From Photobacterium proteolyticum (GTDB taxonomy: Bacteria > Pseudomonadota > Gammaproteobacteria > Enterobacterales > Vibrionaceae), in contig NZ_MJIL01000076.1 of NCBI RefSeq assembly GCF_001939735.1, positions 62,001 to 126,000 on the forward strand: 64,000 nt of DNA, read 5' to 3'. Under the pieces are notes generated by a model, which worked only from the letters and a program-made list of their open reading frames with translations, had not been told where the DNA came from and made no database searches. Positions 51,393-60,967 of this stretch are shown here, piece by piece (within the stretch, counting starts at the first letter, position 1; each line of letters begins with the position of its first letter). A program made the position numbers and the translations under genes.

Positions 51393-52406
51393 TTAACTAT
51401 CAGTGTTCAGACGTCGCTGCAGTTGATCCTTCAAATTCGGTGGGGTTCCCTTGATTGTCAGCGTATCGGTATCGGCATCATAAAAAATGCGCTCGCCCAG
51501 AAGCATGCTGTCAAAGTTAATCGACACCCCGCCACCTGAACCGACAAACTTGGTCAGCTTGCGCATGGCGGTACGATCGGCCGGAAAGCTCTCTTCCAAC
51601 TCGTAGCCCTGATTGGCAGCAAACTGATAGAAGTCAGTGCCGTCCTCGGTGGTCGGCAGCTCTCCCGCCAGCTCCTTCACCGTCACCTCATCGCCGGCCT
51701 GTAGCTGGCCATTGCAGTAATCGTAGACTTGCTTACGGTATTGCTGCTTCTCTTCCTTTTCCAAACGCGAGTCAGCACAGTAGTCCTCAACCGCCTGCAT
51801 CAACACCTGATTTTGTTCCTTCACGTCCAGCCCGACTTCTGCCTGCATAAAATCAAGGAAAAAATCTGCAATTTTTCGACCGACACGCCCCTTGATGAAG
51901 GTCAGGTATCGGTTTGACTCGCTATCAGTTTCCCAGGACGAGAGATCGATGCGTGCAACAATGTCCATTTTGCCGACATCGAGATAGTCAGTCGCACTGA
52001 TATCAAGTTGCTCGGTCACCTTCATACTGTGACAGGTCGGCAGTAAACCGATAAACAGATAGTCGGTCGCCAGAGACTGATACTCGGCCATAACCAGGGT
52101 GCCGGCATCGGCAAACGGATATTTAGCCAGCTCGGTTTGCAATTTTTTTGCCGATTGGTTAGAAAACGACAGGAAATCTAATTCTCCGGAGCGAATTTGC
52201 TTCAGCCAATGGCTGAACTCACTGTCTTCTGCAAAGTGGGCAAAGCCTTTCGCGCCCTTGCTGCTGTAGACCCGGTGTAGTTCAGCAACCAGGTCCTCTG
52301 TCGATTGGTTATTTTCAAGCGTTTGTTTTCTAAGGTGAACTTCAAGTTCATCCTGACCATTTTTTGTCAGTTGGTGCAGGATGACGTTCGAAAGCGTAAG
52401 ACTCAT
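51393..52406 (-). CDS. yejK: Nucleoid-associated protein NdpA (YejK)
   Basis: A 337-residue nucleoid-associated protein of the YejK/NdpA family. The recognisable start is MSLTLSNVILHQLTKNGQDELEVHLR, with QSTEDLVAELHRVYSSKGAKGFAHF and later the family segments YLTFIKGRVGRKIADFFLDF and VSINFDSMLLGERIFYD. Length is as in E. coli. It is divergent from yejL, which with yejM forms the conserved yejK/yejL-yejM locus of gammaproteobacteria. Confidence 0.95.
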   Translation of the reverse strand: MSLTLSNVILHQLTKNGQDELEVHLRKQTLENNQSTEDLVAELHRVYSSKGAKGFAHFAEDSEFSHWLKQIRSGELDFLSFSNQSAKKLQTELAKYPFADAGTLVMAEYQSLATDYLFIGLLPTCHSMKVTEQLDISATDYLDVGKMDIVARIDLSSWETDSESNRYLTFIKGRVGRKIADFFLDFMQAEVGLDVKEQNQVLMQAVEDYCADSRLEKEEKQQYRKQVYDYCNGQLQAGDEVTVKELAGELPTTEDGTDFYQFAANQGYELEESFPADRTAMRKLTKFVGSGGGVSINFDSMLLGERIFYDADTDTLTIKGTPPNLKDQLQRRLNTDS

Positions 52407-52480
52407 AATGGAAAAGTTTCAGTAAATCTAAAGTGTAGGTTATTATAAGTCGCTTTCTTTAACATTAAACAAGACTTCCT

Positions 52481-52699
52481 ATGCCAATTACTTCAAAATA
52501 CACCAATAAAAAAGTTGAACAAATCATTGATGACGTGTTCGATGTACTAGAGAAGCATGATGCTTCTGCGGAACTAGCACTGATGATCGTAGGTAACATC
52601 GCTACCAACGTGATCAATGCCGACGTTCCAGCATCGCAAAGGAAAGCAATCGCAGAAAAATTCTCACAAGCTCTGCTCTCCTCGATTAAGGAAGATTAA
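52481..52699 (+). CDS. yejL: UPF0352 protein YejL
   Basis: A 72-residue helical protein with the family start [20 protein letters not shown] and conserved [20 protein letters not shown]. Its function is unknown. It directly precedes yejM with a 45-base gap and is probably co-transcribed with it. Length and sequence match the enterobacterial YejL. Confidence 0.95.
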   Translation: MPITSKYTNKKVEQIIDDVFDVLEKHDASAELALMIVGNIATNVINADVPASQRKAIAEKFSQALLSSIKED

Positions 52700-52744
52700 T
52701 TTGTTTGTTGGCGTCGCAACTATGACTGGGAATTACTGACATCT

Positions 52745-54601
52745 ATGGTCACCAGCGGTAACAATTATAAAGACAAAGTCTCACAGCTGATCAGCTGGGG
52801 ACACTGGTTCAGTTTTTTCAATATCATCGCGGCCATGCTACTTGGCACCCGTTATATTGCCCATTCTGAATGGCCCGAAAGCATCCTGGGCCAACTTTAT
52901 CTTGGATTAAGTTGGGTCGGACACTTCGGGTTTCTTGTCTTTGGTTTTTATATTCTGGTTCTCTTTCCGGCCAGCTTTCTGATCCCCTCACAGCGCCTGA
53001 TGCGGCTGTTTGCGGTATTGGTCGGCACCATTGGCCTGACAGGGTTGCTTCTGGACACCCATGCCTATGAGTCTCTGGATTTGCACCTGAGTCCACTAGT
53101 GTGGGACTTGCTGTTAAGCGGAGAGAAAACAGATCTTAACGCCCGCTGGCAATATCTATTTGTTGCTGTCCCTGCAATATTCCTTATGCAGTTAATTCTG
53201 TCTGAATGGTTGTGGCGCAAGCTCAGGAAGCTGACTCGCAAACATGTCGGCGTACCTATCGCTATGATTTTCGGCTTCTGTTTCCTGAGCAGCCACCTGA
53301 TCTATATCTGGGCGGATGCGAACCTATACCGTCCGGTGACCGTGCAGCGCTCCAACTTCCCGCTGTCCTACCCGATGACCGCCAAGACCTTCATGGAGAA
53401 GCATGGCTGGCTGGATAGACAGGAGTATGCAAAACGCCTTGATGCCCAGGGGATTGCCGAAAGCGAACATATCCGCTATCCAATGAATAAGCTGGCGTTC
53501 AACGATCAGGGCACAGGCCAAAATGTGCTGATCGTGATGATTGATAGTCTGCGCAGCGATATGGTCAATAAAGAAACCATGCCGTATCTAACCGCCTTTG
53601 CCCAGCAAAACCTCAACTACAGCAACCACTATAGTGCCAGTAACGAGAATGCCGGGGGCGTCTTTGGCCTCTTCTACGGGTTACCGGCCGGCTATATCAA
53701 CAGTGTCCGCTCTGCGAACTCGTCACCGGTATTACTTGATACGCTTAAAAGGCGCGGTTACCAGTTTGGCTTGTTCAGTGGTAACGGTTTCGAGACATCC
53801 ATCTACTCGGAAGCAATTTTTTCCAGCCGCAAGCTGGCGAAAATAGCTGATGAAACAAATACCAATAGTGACACGAAAGCCATCGCTGACTGGAAGGACT
53901 GGCTAGATACCCAATCCAACGACTCGCCGTGGTTTAGCTATATTGAACTGGCATCTATCGAGAATTTCGAGGAAGATGGCGACTTTGCCCCGCAGTTTGA
54001 ACCGTCCCTGAGCAGTTCCGACTCGAATCCTGCCAATATCGATACAACTCAGTTACTGAAGAACAGTTACCGCAATGCGGCCTACTATGTTGATGAGCTG
54101 CTTATTGATGTGTTTGATCAACTCGTTGCCAACAATGCGCTGGACAATACCGTGGTCGTCATCACTTCAAACCACGGCAACGAATTTAATGAGACCGGGA
54201 CCAATAGCTGGGGTGCAGAAACCAATTACAGTCGCTACCAGCTAAAAGTACCGTTTATCATGCACTGGCCAGGAAGTGTTCCGGCCCAGACTACACGCGC
54301 AACAAGCCATTTGGATCTTGTACCGACGTTGATGGAGTCATTATTGGCAACAACCACGCCGGTGACGGACTACAGCAGCGGTGTCAGTTTGTTCGAAACT
54401 AGCCCCAAGCGCCGCTGGGTACTGGCAGGGAGTGACCGAGACATTGTCGTACTGCAGAAAAACACGACGACAGTAGTAGATAAACACGGTAATTACCGAG
54501 TTTATGATCAGGACTACAAGCTGAAAAGCGGCGGAAAACCGAAGCTTTCAACCCTGATGCAGGTCATGCATGAACTGAAGCGCTTCTATCAGCCAGAGTG
54601 A
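52745..54601 (+). CDS. yejM: Inner-membrane sulfatase-like protein YejM (PbgA/LapC)
   Basis: A 618-residue inner-membrane protein with five N-terminal membrane helices (about 18-190) and a large periplasmic alkaline-phosphatase/sulfatase-like domain. Landmarks of the latter are VLIVMIDSLRSDMVN at its start, NHYSASNENAGGVFGLFYG and VVVITSNHGNEFNETGTNSWG. In enterobacteria it senses periplasmic LPS and controls LpxC degradation through LapB, setting the rate of LPS synthesis. The family is thought not to be an active sulfatase, although a Thr/Ser and a His cluster remain. Length matches the family. A strong hairpin follows. Confidence 0.94.
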   Translation: MVTSGNNYKDKVSQLISWGHWFSFFNIIAAMLLGTRYIAHSEWPESILGQLYLGLSWVGHFGFLVFGFYILVLFPASFLIPSQRLMRLFAVLVGTIGLTGLLLDTHAYESLDLHLSPLVWDLLLSGEKTDLNARWQYLFVAVPAIFLMQLILSEWLWRKLRKLTRKHVGVPIAMIFGFCFLSSHLIYIWADANLYRPVTVQRSNFPLSYPMTAKTFMEKHGWLDRQEYAKRLDAQGIAESEHIRYPMNKLAFNDQGTGQNVLIVMIDSLRSDMVNKETMPYLTAFAQQNLNYSNHYSASNENAGGVFGLFYGLPAGYINSVRSANSSPVLLDTLKRRGYQFGLFSGNGFETSIYSEAIFSSRKLAKIADETNTNSDTKAIADWKDWLDTQSNDSPWFSYIELASIENFEEDGDFAPQFEPSLSSSDSNPANIDTTQLLKNSYRNAAYYVDELLIDVFDQLVANNALDNTVVVITSNHGNEFNETGTNSWGAETNYSRYQLKVPFIMHWPGSVPAQTTRATSHLDLVPTLMESLLATTTPVTDYSSGVSLFETSPKRRWVLAGSDRDIVVLQKNTTTVVDKHGNYRVYDQDYKLKSGGKPKLSTLMQVMHELKRFYQPE

Positions 54602-54633
54602 CCCTAGGCCAAAACGGCTTGATCCATCCCTAC

Positions 54634-54657
54634 AAAGGCAGCTTTCAAGCTGCCTTT
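54634..54657 (+). terminator. Intrinsic terminator after yejM
   Basis: AAAGGCAGCTT / AAGCTGCCTTT, an 11-bp perfect repeat, followed by GTTCT. Just after it is a short stretch resembling one end of the MITE-like element at 10752. Confidence 0.88.
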
Positions 54658-54680
54658 GTTCTATACCCAAGCAACCCAAA

Positions 54681-54956
54681 CTAATAAAACTTGGAATTAT
54701 CGGCGTAACACTGCTCAAACCCGTCATTCCAGCCACTGGCATATTTCTTGTCAGTCAGCAGCCGCTCCGGATCACGACGAAAGCCGTCATGGTAAGTCTG
54801 AGCTTCCTCTTTCCGGCTGCTACAGCCATCTTGGTATCCATCAAGGTAATTACGGGTAAACCCCAGCTCAACAAGCCTTTCATGGCGAGTATCTGCACAG
54901 CTGGCAACCAAAATAACGATGCCGACAACCCAGCTCCCGCGCATTATAAGAGTCAT
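54681..54956 (-). CDS. Small predicted lipoprotein
   Basis: A 91-residue protein from ATG 54956, which has AGGGTGG ahead of it. The signal (MTLIMRGSWVVGIVILVASC) ends in the lipobox VASC, so it should be lipid-anchored. The mature part has spaced aromatic-glycine motifs (YLDGYQDG, YHDGF, SGWNDGF) and three cysteines that could form a disulfide. Earlier in-frame codons up to 55004 add residues unlike a signal peptide. I do not know its function. It is convergent to yejM and divergent from the SDR gene. Confidence 0.8.
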   Translation of the reverse strand: MTLIMRGSWVVGIVILVASCADTRHERLVELGFTRNYLDGYQDGCSSRKEEAQTYHDGFRRDPERLLTDKKYASGWNDGFEQCYADNSKFY

Positions 54957-55123
54957 AGCACACCACCCTAAATAGCATCGAAAATCATAGGCAACACTGA
55001 ACATAATAGGCTAGCTTGGCCGCGTTGCGCTGTCTTAGTTTCGATACTGATTCTGAATAAATAGCCAGCTACAAAAACTATTTGCTTGGTATACACTTGG
55101 CAAAAAATCAAAAGGATTTAACC

Positions 55124-55819
55124 ATGAAAAAAAATGCACTTATAACCGGGGCTAACCGAGGTGTCGGCCTCGCACTGGTGAAGGCCTACCTGTCGGCAGG
55201 CTGGCGAGTCTATGCCTGCTGCCGCCATACCGTCGATGCAGCTGAGCTTCAGCAGCTTCAGGCCAATAACACCGCCCTGACCTTGCACCAACTGGATGTC
55301 ACAGACTATCAGGCAGTAGCAGCACTAAGCCAGGAAATGACCGATGTCCCCCTCGACCTGCTTATCAACAATGCCGGATACTACGGCCCCAAAGGCTATG
55401 GCTTTGGTAACACCGATCTCGATGAGTGGCGAAAGGTACTCGAGATAAATACCATCGCACCACTGAAACTGGCCGAGTCTTTCTACCCTCAACTCTTAGC
55501 CAAGCAGCCCGGTATCATCGCCAACCTCTCGTCCAAGGTTGGAAGTATGACCGAAAATACCAGCGGCGGCGGTTATATCTATCGCTCTTCCAAAGCGGCA
55601 CTTAATTCCGTGGCCAAGAGCCTGTCAAACGATTTGTCACCGCAGGGGATCATCTCGGTTGCCCTTCACCTAGGTTGGGTACAAACAGAGATGGGCGGGC
55701 CTAATGCCCTTATCACACCCGATGCTTCAGCCGCCGGGCTAAAGCAGGTGCTAGACCAATTAACCTTGGAAGACTCCGGATCATTTATTGATTTTCAGGG
55801 ACAGCAACTTCCTTGGTAG
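55124..55819 (+). CDS. Short-chain dehydrogenase/reductase (C-factor-like SDR)
   Basis: A 231-residue cytoplasmic NAD(P)-dependent oxidoreductase. Motifs: cofactor loop TGANRGVG, NNAGYYG, the catalytic Ser region NLSSKVGSM, and YxxxK in YRSSKAAL. AAAGGA lies before ATG 55124; an upstream in-frame start is rejected. It is closest in style to the C-factor/CsgA-like SDRs, whose substrates are mostly unknown. A monocistronic gene. Confidence 0.9.
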   Translation: MKKNALITGANRGVGLALVKAYLSAGWRVYACCRHTVDAAELQQLQANNTALTLHQLDVTDYQAVAALSQEMTDVPLDLLINNAGYYGPKGYGFGNTDLDEWRKVLEINTIAPLKLAESFYPQLLAKQPGIIANLSSKVGSMTENTSGGGYIYRSSKAALNSVAKSLSNDLSPQGIISVALHLGWVQTEMGGPNALITPDASAAGLKQVLDQLTLEDSGSFIDFQGQQLPW

Positions 55820-55851
55820 CGCTCACTGAACAAGATACTACGCCCAGCGTT

Positions 55852-55877
55852 CTCCAGGCCCCCCTCCGAGCCTGGAG
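55852..55877 (+). terminator. Stem-loop after the SDR gene
   Basis: CTCCAGGC / GCCTGGAG, 8 bp with a C-rich 10-nt loop, 33 bases after the stop. There is no T-run. The rest of 55878-56117 is AT-rich leader for the next gene, with no gene seen. Confidence 0.5.
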
Positions 55878-56117
55878 CCCCCATAACAACGCCATATCAC
55901 CGTAATCCACTGATTGATATATAATAAACATTCCACCACAATGGCCAACCAACCTGACACAATCCCCCACACACACTAAAAATCGGTGTGTTTTGAGTCG
56001 CAAATTTATAAATCTGCCCAACTTTCTAATCATAATGCGGGCTTGGTGCCTAGCTTTATTTCTGTGATTGATAAAAATAAGTGCTCAACGACTTAACTCT
56101 CACACGGACAACCTGTA

Positions 56118-57740
56118 TTGACCCAAACTGAACGGTTAGACAATTTTTATCAACGCATCCTTGAGCAATGGGGGAAGGCCCATGGACTTCGCACTGTCTG
56201 CGAACTCACCTGCCGAAACCTAAGCGAAAGCTTCTCGGCCTACCGGGCCCAGCTGGTCGTTGCCTACAAATCGCGATGGAAAATTCTTCTCGAAATGAAT
56301 GACACCGGGATCCACTACCAATTCCCGCCCGTCGACATTTCTGACCGTAACAGTATTCCATTCTTCCAGGTAACCAGGGCTATTCGTCAACGTACGCCCA
56401 GAGTTGAACTACGTGACGGCTACGCGCGCTTATGCCTGCCGCTGGAGCGACGTTCCCATATCATCGGTTGCCTTATCGTCGATTTTCCGGAGCATTCAAT
56501 CACAGAAGGCAGTGAATTCTCTTTCCTGGCTGCCCTCATGGCCTCTGAGCTCGATGCCTGCCTACTGAGCGAAAGTATTCAGGATGAACATGACGGTCGC
56601 CGCTCTGCTGAGCGTGAACTGCAGATCAGCCAGCAAGAGCAGCAACTGCTCAAAGAGCAGCTCCAGGCGCTGCACGATATTTCATTCAAACTCTGGCGCG
56701 CCGGTTCTATGGATAATATGCTTTTTACCGCCGTCGATGAGGCAAAAAATCTGCTGCTCATCGACCGCATGGCTATCTTTCTGTTTAAAGGGAAGAACCG
56801 CATGCAAGGCACGTACGGCACAGATATTCACGGCAAGACGGTGAACGAGCATTATTTCGAGGAAGAAATACCGGATCTATGGTTTACCAAAATTAACAAA
56901 GACTACCGGCGCAAAGAGTACCTGGCCATTGAAGAAAATACGCCGCTTTTCCATGAGCTCAAGCAGGTTGGATTTGGCTGGAGCGCCTATATTTCGCTAT
57001 GGGACGAAGACACCCCGGTAGGCTGGATTGCCTGTGACAACCTGTTAACCGGCACTCCACTCCATAACTACCATCAGCAACTGCTAAAACAATTTGGTTT
57101 CATCGTTTCGCAGCATCTTGTCCGCCGTCAGGCAGAAGAAAATCTGATCAACCTGAACAAAGAGCTTGAGCAGCGGGTATCTGACCGTACCGCTGAGCTG
57201 GAAAAGGTAAACCGAAAATTAGAGAAGATATCCCGGCTTGATCCGCTCACCTCGGTGCCCAATCGCCGGGTCTTCGATAGAAGGATTAACGAAGAGTGGC
57301 GTCGCGCCGAACGCCACCAGCTTCCGCTTTCCCTGCTGATCATCGATGTCGACCTGTTTAAGGCCTATAACGACAGCTACGGTCACGCCGCTGGTGACCA
57401 GTGCCTGAAAATCATTGCCAACACCTTGGCAACGCTGGAAAAACGAGCCGGAGCCCTCTTTGCACGCTACGGCGGGGAAGAGTTTGTACTGCTGCTTCCG
57501 GGCCAGGACAAAAGTGCAGCCCGTTACGCCGCCCAACGCGCTATTCATGCAATACGTGAGCTGCAGCTACCCCGCAGCAAGGGGGTCAGCAGCTCACCAG
57601 ACATAGTTACCATCAGCATCGGGATCAGCACGACAGTTCCCTCTGTGCAAAGTTCCCCCGGCGAGTTTTTCAAGCAGGCCGATGGGGCACTATATGAAGC
57701 CAAGTCGCTGGGGCGCAATCAGTATTACGAACATGCTTAG
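56118..57740 (+). CDS. GGDEF diguanylate cyclase with two GAF-like sensor regions
   Basis: A 540-residue cytoplasmic protein that probably makes cyclic di-GMP. Two GAF-like regions occupy about 1-155 and 190-345. They are separated by a coiled coil (about 160-190), and a second coiled coil (about 345-380) leads into the GGDEF domain. The active site is intact (RYGGEEFVLLL, with DVDLFKAYND and YGHAAGDQ). No RxxD inhibitory site is seen ahead of GGEEF, so feedback by the product may be absent. The start appears to be TTG at 56118: a stop lies 21 bases upstream and no ATG or GTG exists near. Its stop overlaps that of the convergent topB by four bases. Confidence 0.9.
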   Translation: MTQTERLDNFYQRILEQWGKAHGLRTVCELTCRNLSESFSAYRAQLVVAYKSRWKILLEMNDTGIHYQFPPVDISDRNSIPFFQVTRAIRQRTPRVELRDGYARLCLPLERRSHIIGCLIVDFPEHSITEGSEFSFLAALMASELDACLLSESIQDEHDGRRSAERELQISQQEQQLLKEQLQALHDISFKLWRAGSMDNMLFTAVDEAKNLLLIDRMAIFLFKGKNRMQGTYGTDIHGKTVNEHYFEEEIPDLWFTKINKDYRRKEYLAIEENTPLFHELKQVGFGWSAYISLWDEDTPVGWIACDNLLTGTPLHNYHQQLLKQFGFIVSQHLVRRQAEENLINLNKELEQRVSDRTAELEKVNRKLEKISRLDPLTSVPNRRVFDRRINEEWRRAERHQLPLSLLIIDVDLFKAYNDSYGHAAGDQCLKIIANTLATLEKRAGALFARYGGEEFVLLLPGQDKSAARYAAQRAIHAIRELQLPRSKGVSSSPDIVTISIGISTTVPSVQSSPGEFFKQADGALYEAKSLGRNQYYEHA

Positions 57741-59734
57741 TCGGCTTTCTTTCGTGGCTTGCGTTTCGCTCCCGCCCGGCTGCTACTGGTCTTAGTGCCA
57801 GTTCTGCCTCCTCCCTTGCTGCCTTTGCTGTAACGCCGCTTCTTGCCGCCTTTAAAAGGCTCCGGTGATTTCAGCTCTCGCAAACTCGGGGGGACCTCGC
57901 TATGTTTCACTTTCTCCATGATCTGCTGGACCCGTTCCTGCAGTGCATCCATAAACGGCTGATAGGCACATTTCTTCTCCGCCATATCCTGCAACTGATG
58001 CTCCCAGTGCGCCGTCATGTCCGGATACGTTGACTCATCGGGAAGCGCATAAACGAGCCCCCGGCCAGCCTCAGTGGCATGAATGCTCTTGCCCTGCCGT
58101 GTTAGTAACTGACGTTTGAACAAAATATCAAGGATCCCGGCACGGGTGGCCTCGGTCCCCAACCCGTCGGTATCACGGAGGATTTTTTTCAGTGACGGAT
58201 CTGATACGAACCGGGCGATACCTGTCATTGCCTGCAACAATGTCGCTTCGGTAAATGCTTTGGGCGGCTCTGTCATTTTGTCCTTTATTTCACCGTCCTG
58301 GCAGGTCAGTACCGTACCTTTGTCAAGCGGTGGAACCTTGTCGGCCAGGTCCTGTTCACTGGTCGAGTCCTCTCGTCCCAGCAACTCTCGCCAACCCGCA
58401 CTCATCAACTGACGTCCTTTGGCCACAAACATCCCACCCGCAATGGTAAAGACTAGTTTCGCCTCACTATAGACAGCTGCTGGATAGAACTGCATCAGGT
58501 ACTGTCTGGCGATAAGCTGGTAGATTTTATACTCCCCGGCGCTCAGCGCATTGCTGTTTACTGCCTTGGGAGTCGGGATGATTGCATGGTGGGCATCCAC
58601 CTTCTTATCGTTCCATGCCTTGGATTTTTGTGAAGTATTGGCACCTTCAACGGCCGAGCTAAGCTCTGCGGCAGTCTTGGCTATGGCCTGACATACCTCA
58701 TCCGCCTGCCTGAAGTGATCCAGTGGCAGGTACCGGCAATCTGAACGCGGATAAGTGATGACTTTGTGCTTTTCATAGAGCGACTGACAGGTCGCCAGCA
58801 CATCGGCCGCGCTCATGCCGAATCGCTTGGCGGCATCGATCTGCAGCGCCGACAACGAATACGGCAAAGGCGCAGACTGGCGCGTTTCCTTACGCTCTGA
58901 TTCGGTTACCTCTGCAGGCTGACCCTTTATGCGGTTAACGACGTTTTCACACAGCTTCCGGTTCAGTACCCGTCCGTCTTCATCCTGCCACGGCTTGCAT
59001 GCCTCACTGGGTACCCAGCGGGCGCGGATCATATTGTCCTGATAGGGGATCAGGGCAAACAACTCATAAAATGGCTTGGGAACAAAATTGGCAATTTCAT
59101 CATCCCGTCGCGTTACCAGCCCCAATACGGGAGTCTGAACCCGGCCAACCGATAAAACGCCCCGGTATCCTCCTTTCTGCCCCAGCAAGGTATAGGCTCG
59201 GGTCATATTCATCCCATACAGCCAGTCTGCCCGCGAACGGGCCAACGCCGAAACCGACAGCGGAATGAAGTCGCGGTTGCTTCGCATCTTGCCCAGTGCC
59301 CGTTTCACGGCTGCCGGGTTAAGATCGGAAATCAGCAAACGTTGCATGCTGGCTTTCTTGTTCGCAGCGAGCTTAATATAGTCCATCACCTCATCAACCA
59401 GCAGCTGCCCTTCCCTGTCCGGGTCGCCGGCATGGACAACCTCGGTAGCCTGCTTGGCCAACTTGCGGACAACGCTCAGCTGTTGCTTTGCCGTCTTCCT
59501 CGGCACCAGTTGCCATTGCTGTGGCACAATCGGCAAATCGGCCATATTCCACTTCTTGTATTTTCCGTCATAGGCATCGGGTTCGACCTGCTCGAGCAGG
59601 TGGCCGATACACCACGTCACAATATCGCCATTTCCAACTTCGATATAACCGTTGTTGTTTTTATGGGGGCGCGGCAATACCGCAGCGATGGCTCGGCCTA
59701 AGCTTGGTTTTTCAGCAATATATAGACGGGTCAT
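57737..59734 (-). CDS. topB: DNA topoisomerase III
   Basis: A type IA topoisomerase that decatenates DNA and resolves replication and recombination intermediates. The 665 residues contain the Toprim domain (RLYIAEKPSLGRAIA, HAGDPDREGQ) and the catalytic Tyr328 in VITYPRSDCRYLP, the same position as I recall for E. coli TopB. GVLSVGRVQTPVLGL and TRQGKSIHATEAGRGL are further family marks. The chain ends in a Lys/Arg/Gly/Ser-rich basic tail typical of the family. In E. coli topB is next to selD and ydjA; that order is kept here with selU added. The stop overlaps that of the convergent GGDEF gene. Confidence 0.96.
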   Translation of the reverse strand: MTRLYIAEKPSLGRAIAAVLPRPHKNNNGYIEVGNGDIVTWCIGHLLEQVEPDAYDGKYKKWNMADLPIVPQQWQLVPRKTAKQQLSVVRKLAKQATEVVHAGDPDREGQLLVDEVMDYIKLAANKKASMQRLLISDLNPAAVKRALGKMRSNRDFIPLSVSALARSRADWLYGMNMTRAYTLLGQKGGYRGVLSVGRVQTPVLGLVTRRDDEIANFVPKPFYELFALIPYQDNMIRARWVPSEACKPWQDEDGRVLNRKLCENVVNRIKGQPAEVTESERKETRQSAPLPYSLSALQIDAAKRFGMSAADVLATCQSLYEKHKVITYPRSDCRYLPLDHFRQADEVCQAIAKTAAELSSAVEGANTSQKSKAWNDKKVDAHHAIIPTPKAVNSNALSAGEYKIYQLIARQYLMQFYPAAVYSEAKLVFTIAGGMFVAKGRQLMSAGWRELLGREDSTSEQDLADKVPPLDKGTVLTCQDGEIKDKMTEPPKAFTEATLLQAMTGIARFVSDPSLKKILRDTDGLGTEATRAGILDILFKRQLLTRQGKSIHATEAGRGLVYALPDESTYPDMTAHWEHQLQDMAEKKCAYQPFMDALQERVQQIMEKVKHSEVPPSLRELKSPEPFKGGKKRRYSKGSKGGGRTGTKTSSSRAGAKRKPRKKAD

Positions 59735-59835
59735 GAAAATTGTTGGCTAGTTCTTAGTAACACGAACTATAGAGAAAAGCAGAATAAAGGACAAGAAAAC
59801 ACTGGATATAAATACAGGACCAGAAACGAGAAGCA

Positions 59836-59862
59836 AGAAGCGAGGACAGTATCCCCGCTTCT
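59836..59862 (-). terminator. Probable terminator after selU
   Basis: AGAAGCG / CGCTTCT, extendable by GG/CC across one mismatch, just after the selU stop. The following minus-strand sequence is T/C-rich rather than a clean T-run. Confidence 0.6.
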
Positions 59863-59872
59863 CATCACATGT

Positions 59873-60967
59873 TTACGCCGTTTTATCAACCAACCAGGCT
59901 TTTACCTCATCGTATTCGCCGCGGAAGACAATACGATCAGCTTTTTTGCTGAGCTGATAGGTATACATAGGATCGTAATATTGCTCCAGCAAGGGCTTGA
60001 GCCAGCCTTCATGGCCGTCCAGCGAGCCCGAGCTTTGCATCAGGCGAACCGCATCTTGCTGTACCTGCAGCAATTGCTCATAACGCTCTAGACCGAGGCG
60101 CTTGCGAATACTGAACATCCCACGCTCCAAGTACTCGGCAAAACGTGTCCAGCCCAGCTCCTCACCGTAGTGAGCAACAAAATCCCGCTGCATCCTCACT
60201 ACATAGTCATCCATCAAGCGAGCCAGACGCACATCGAGTGGATCATCAACAATAGCAATCGGTGCCTCTTGCATCGCTGCATGAATAGGTAAAGGAACAC
60301 TGACCGAGCCGATAATTTTCCCTTCGTCCTCAAGAACAAACTGATTGATACCAAGCGCCTGTTTTTTCAGCATTGACACAGCCAGTACATTCTCAAAATC
60401 AATCTGGGTTCGCTGTTCGGTCACATAACGTCCGAACGAGGAGCCACGGTGGTTGGCCGCGCCTTCCAGATCAAGGCCGTTTTTCAACTCGTTGACCATG
60501 ATGGTTTTGCCACAGCCGGTGTTACCGCCAATCAGGGTCATCGGCTGCTGGGCAACCTGCTCGATGGTATCAATCAGGAAGCGTCGCAATGCCTTGTAGC
60601 CACCCACGACTCGCGGATACTCAATACCAGCCTCTTTCAGCCACTGCTGGGTGATCTGGGAGCGCAAGCCGCCTCGGAAGCAGTAGAGATAACCATCGGG
60701 GTTCGCTTCGCAGAAAGCTTTCCACTGGGCAATACGCTCGGCTTTAATATCACCATGAACCAGCTTGTGGCCAAGCGCAATTGCAGCCTCCTGGCCTTGT
60801 TCTTTATAACAGATACCGACAGCCTCACGCTCGCTATCTTGCATCAAAGGACGGTTTACCGATGTCGGAAAGGCACCCTGTTCAAACTCAACCGGGGCAC
60901 GCAGATCCATTAACGGGGTATCATTGACAAATAACTGTCGAAAATCTTCGCAATTCGGACGTGACAT
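59873..60967 (-). CDS. selU: tRNA 2-selenouridine synthase
   Basis: Replaces sulfur in 2-thiouridine at the tRNA wobble position with selenium, using selenophosphate (also named MnmH/YbbB). The 364-residue protein has an N-terminal rhodanese domain with the reactive Cys96 in YLYCFRGGLRSQ. A P-loop domain follows (Walker A GGNTGCGKT), with QALGINQFVLEDEGKIIG further on. Length equals the E. coli protein. The ATG at 60967 overlaps the selD stop (TAATG), so the two are coupled; SelD makes the selenium donor used here. No selA/selB or selenoprotein gene is in the window, so selenium use here may serve tRNA modification. Confidence 0.95.
   Translation of the reverse strand: MSRPNCEDFRQLFVNDTPLMDLRAPVEFEQGAFPTSVNRPLMQDSEREAVGICYKEQGQEAAIALGHKLVHGDIKAERIAQWKAFCEANPDGYLYCFRGGLRSQITQQWLKEAGIEYPRVVGGYKALRRFLIDTIEQVAQQPMTLIGGNTGCGKTIMVNELKNGLDLEGAANHRGSSFGRYVTEQRTQIDFENVLAVSMLKKQALGINQFVLEDEGKIIGSVSVPLPIHAAMQEAPIAIVDDPLDVRLARLMDDYVVRMQRDFVAHYGEELGWTRFAEYLERGMFSIRKRLGLERYEQLLQVQQDAVRLMQSSGSLDGHEGWLKPLLEQYYDPMYTYQLSKKADRIVFRGEYDEVKAWLVDKTA

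Noticed and set aside
54662..54680. Second copy of the MITE-like element
   Set aside because: Only about 14 bases of one end are similar and no matching second end follows, so at best it is a remnant.
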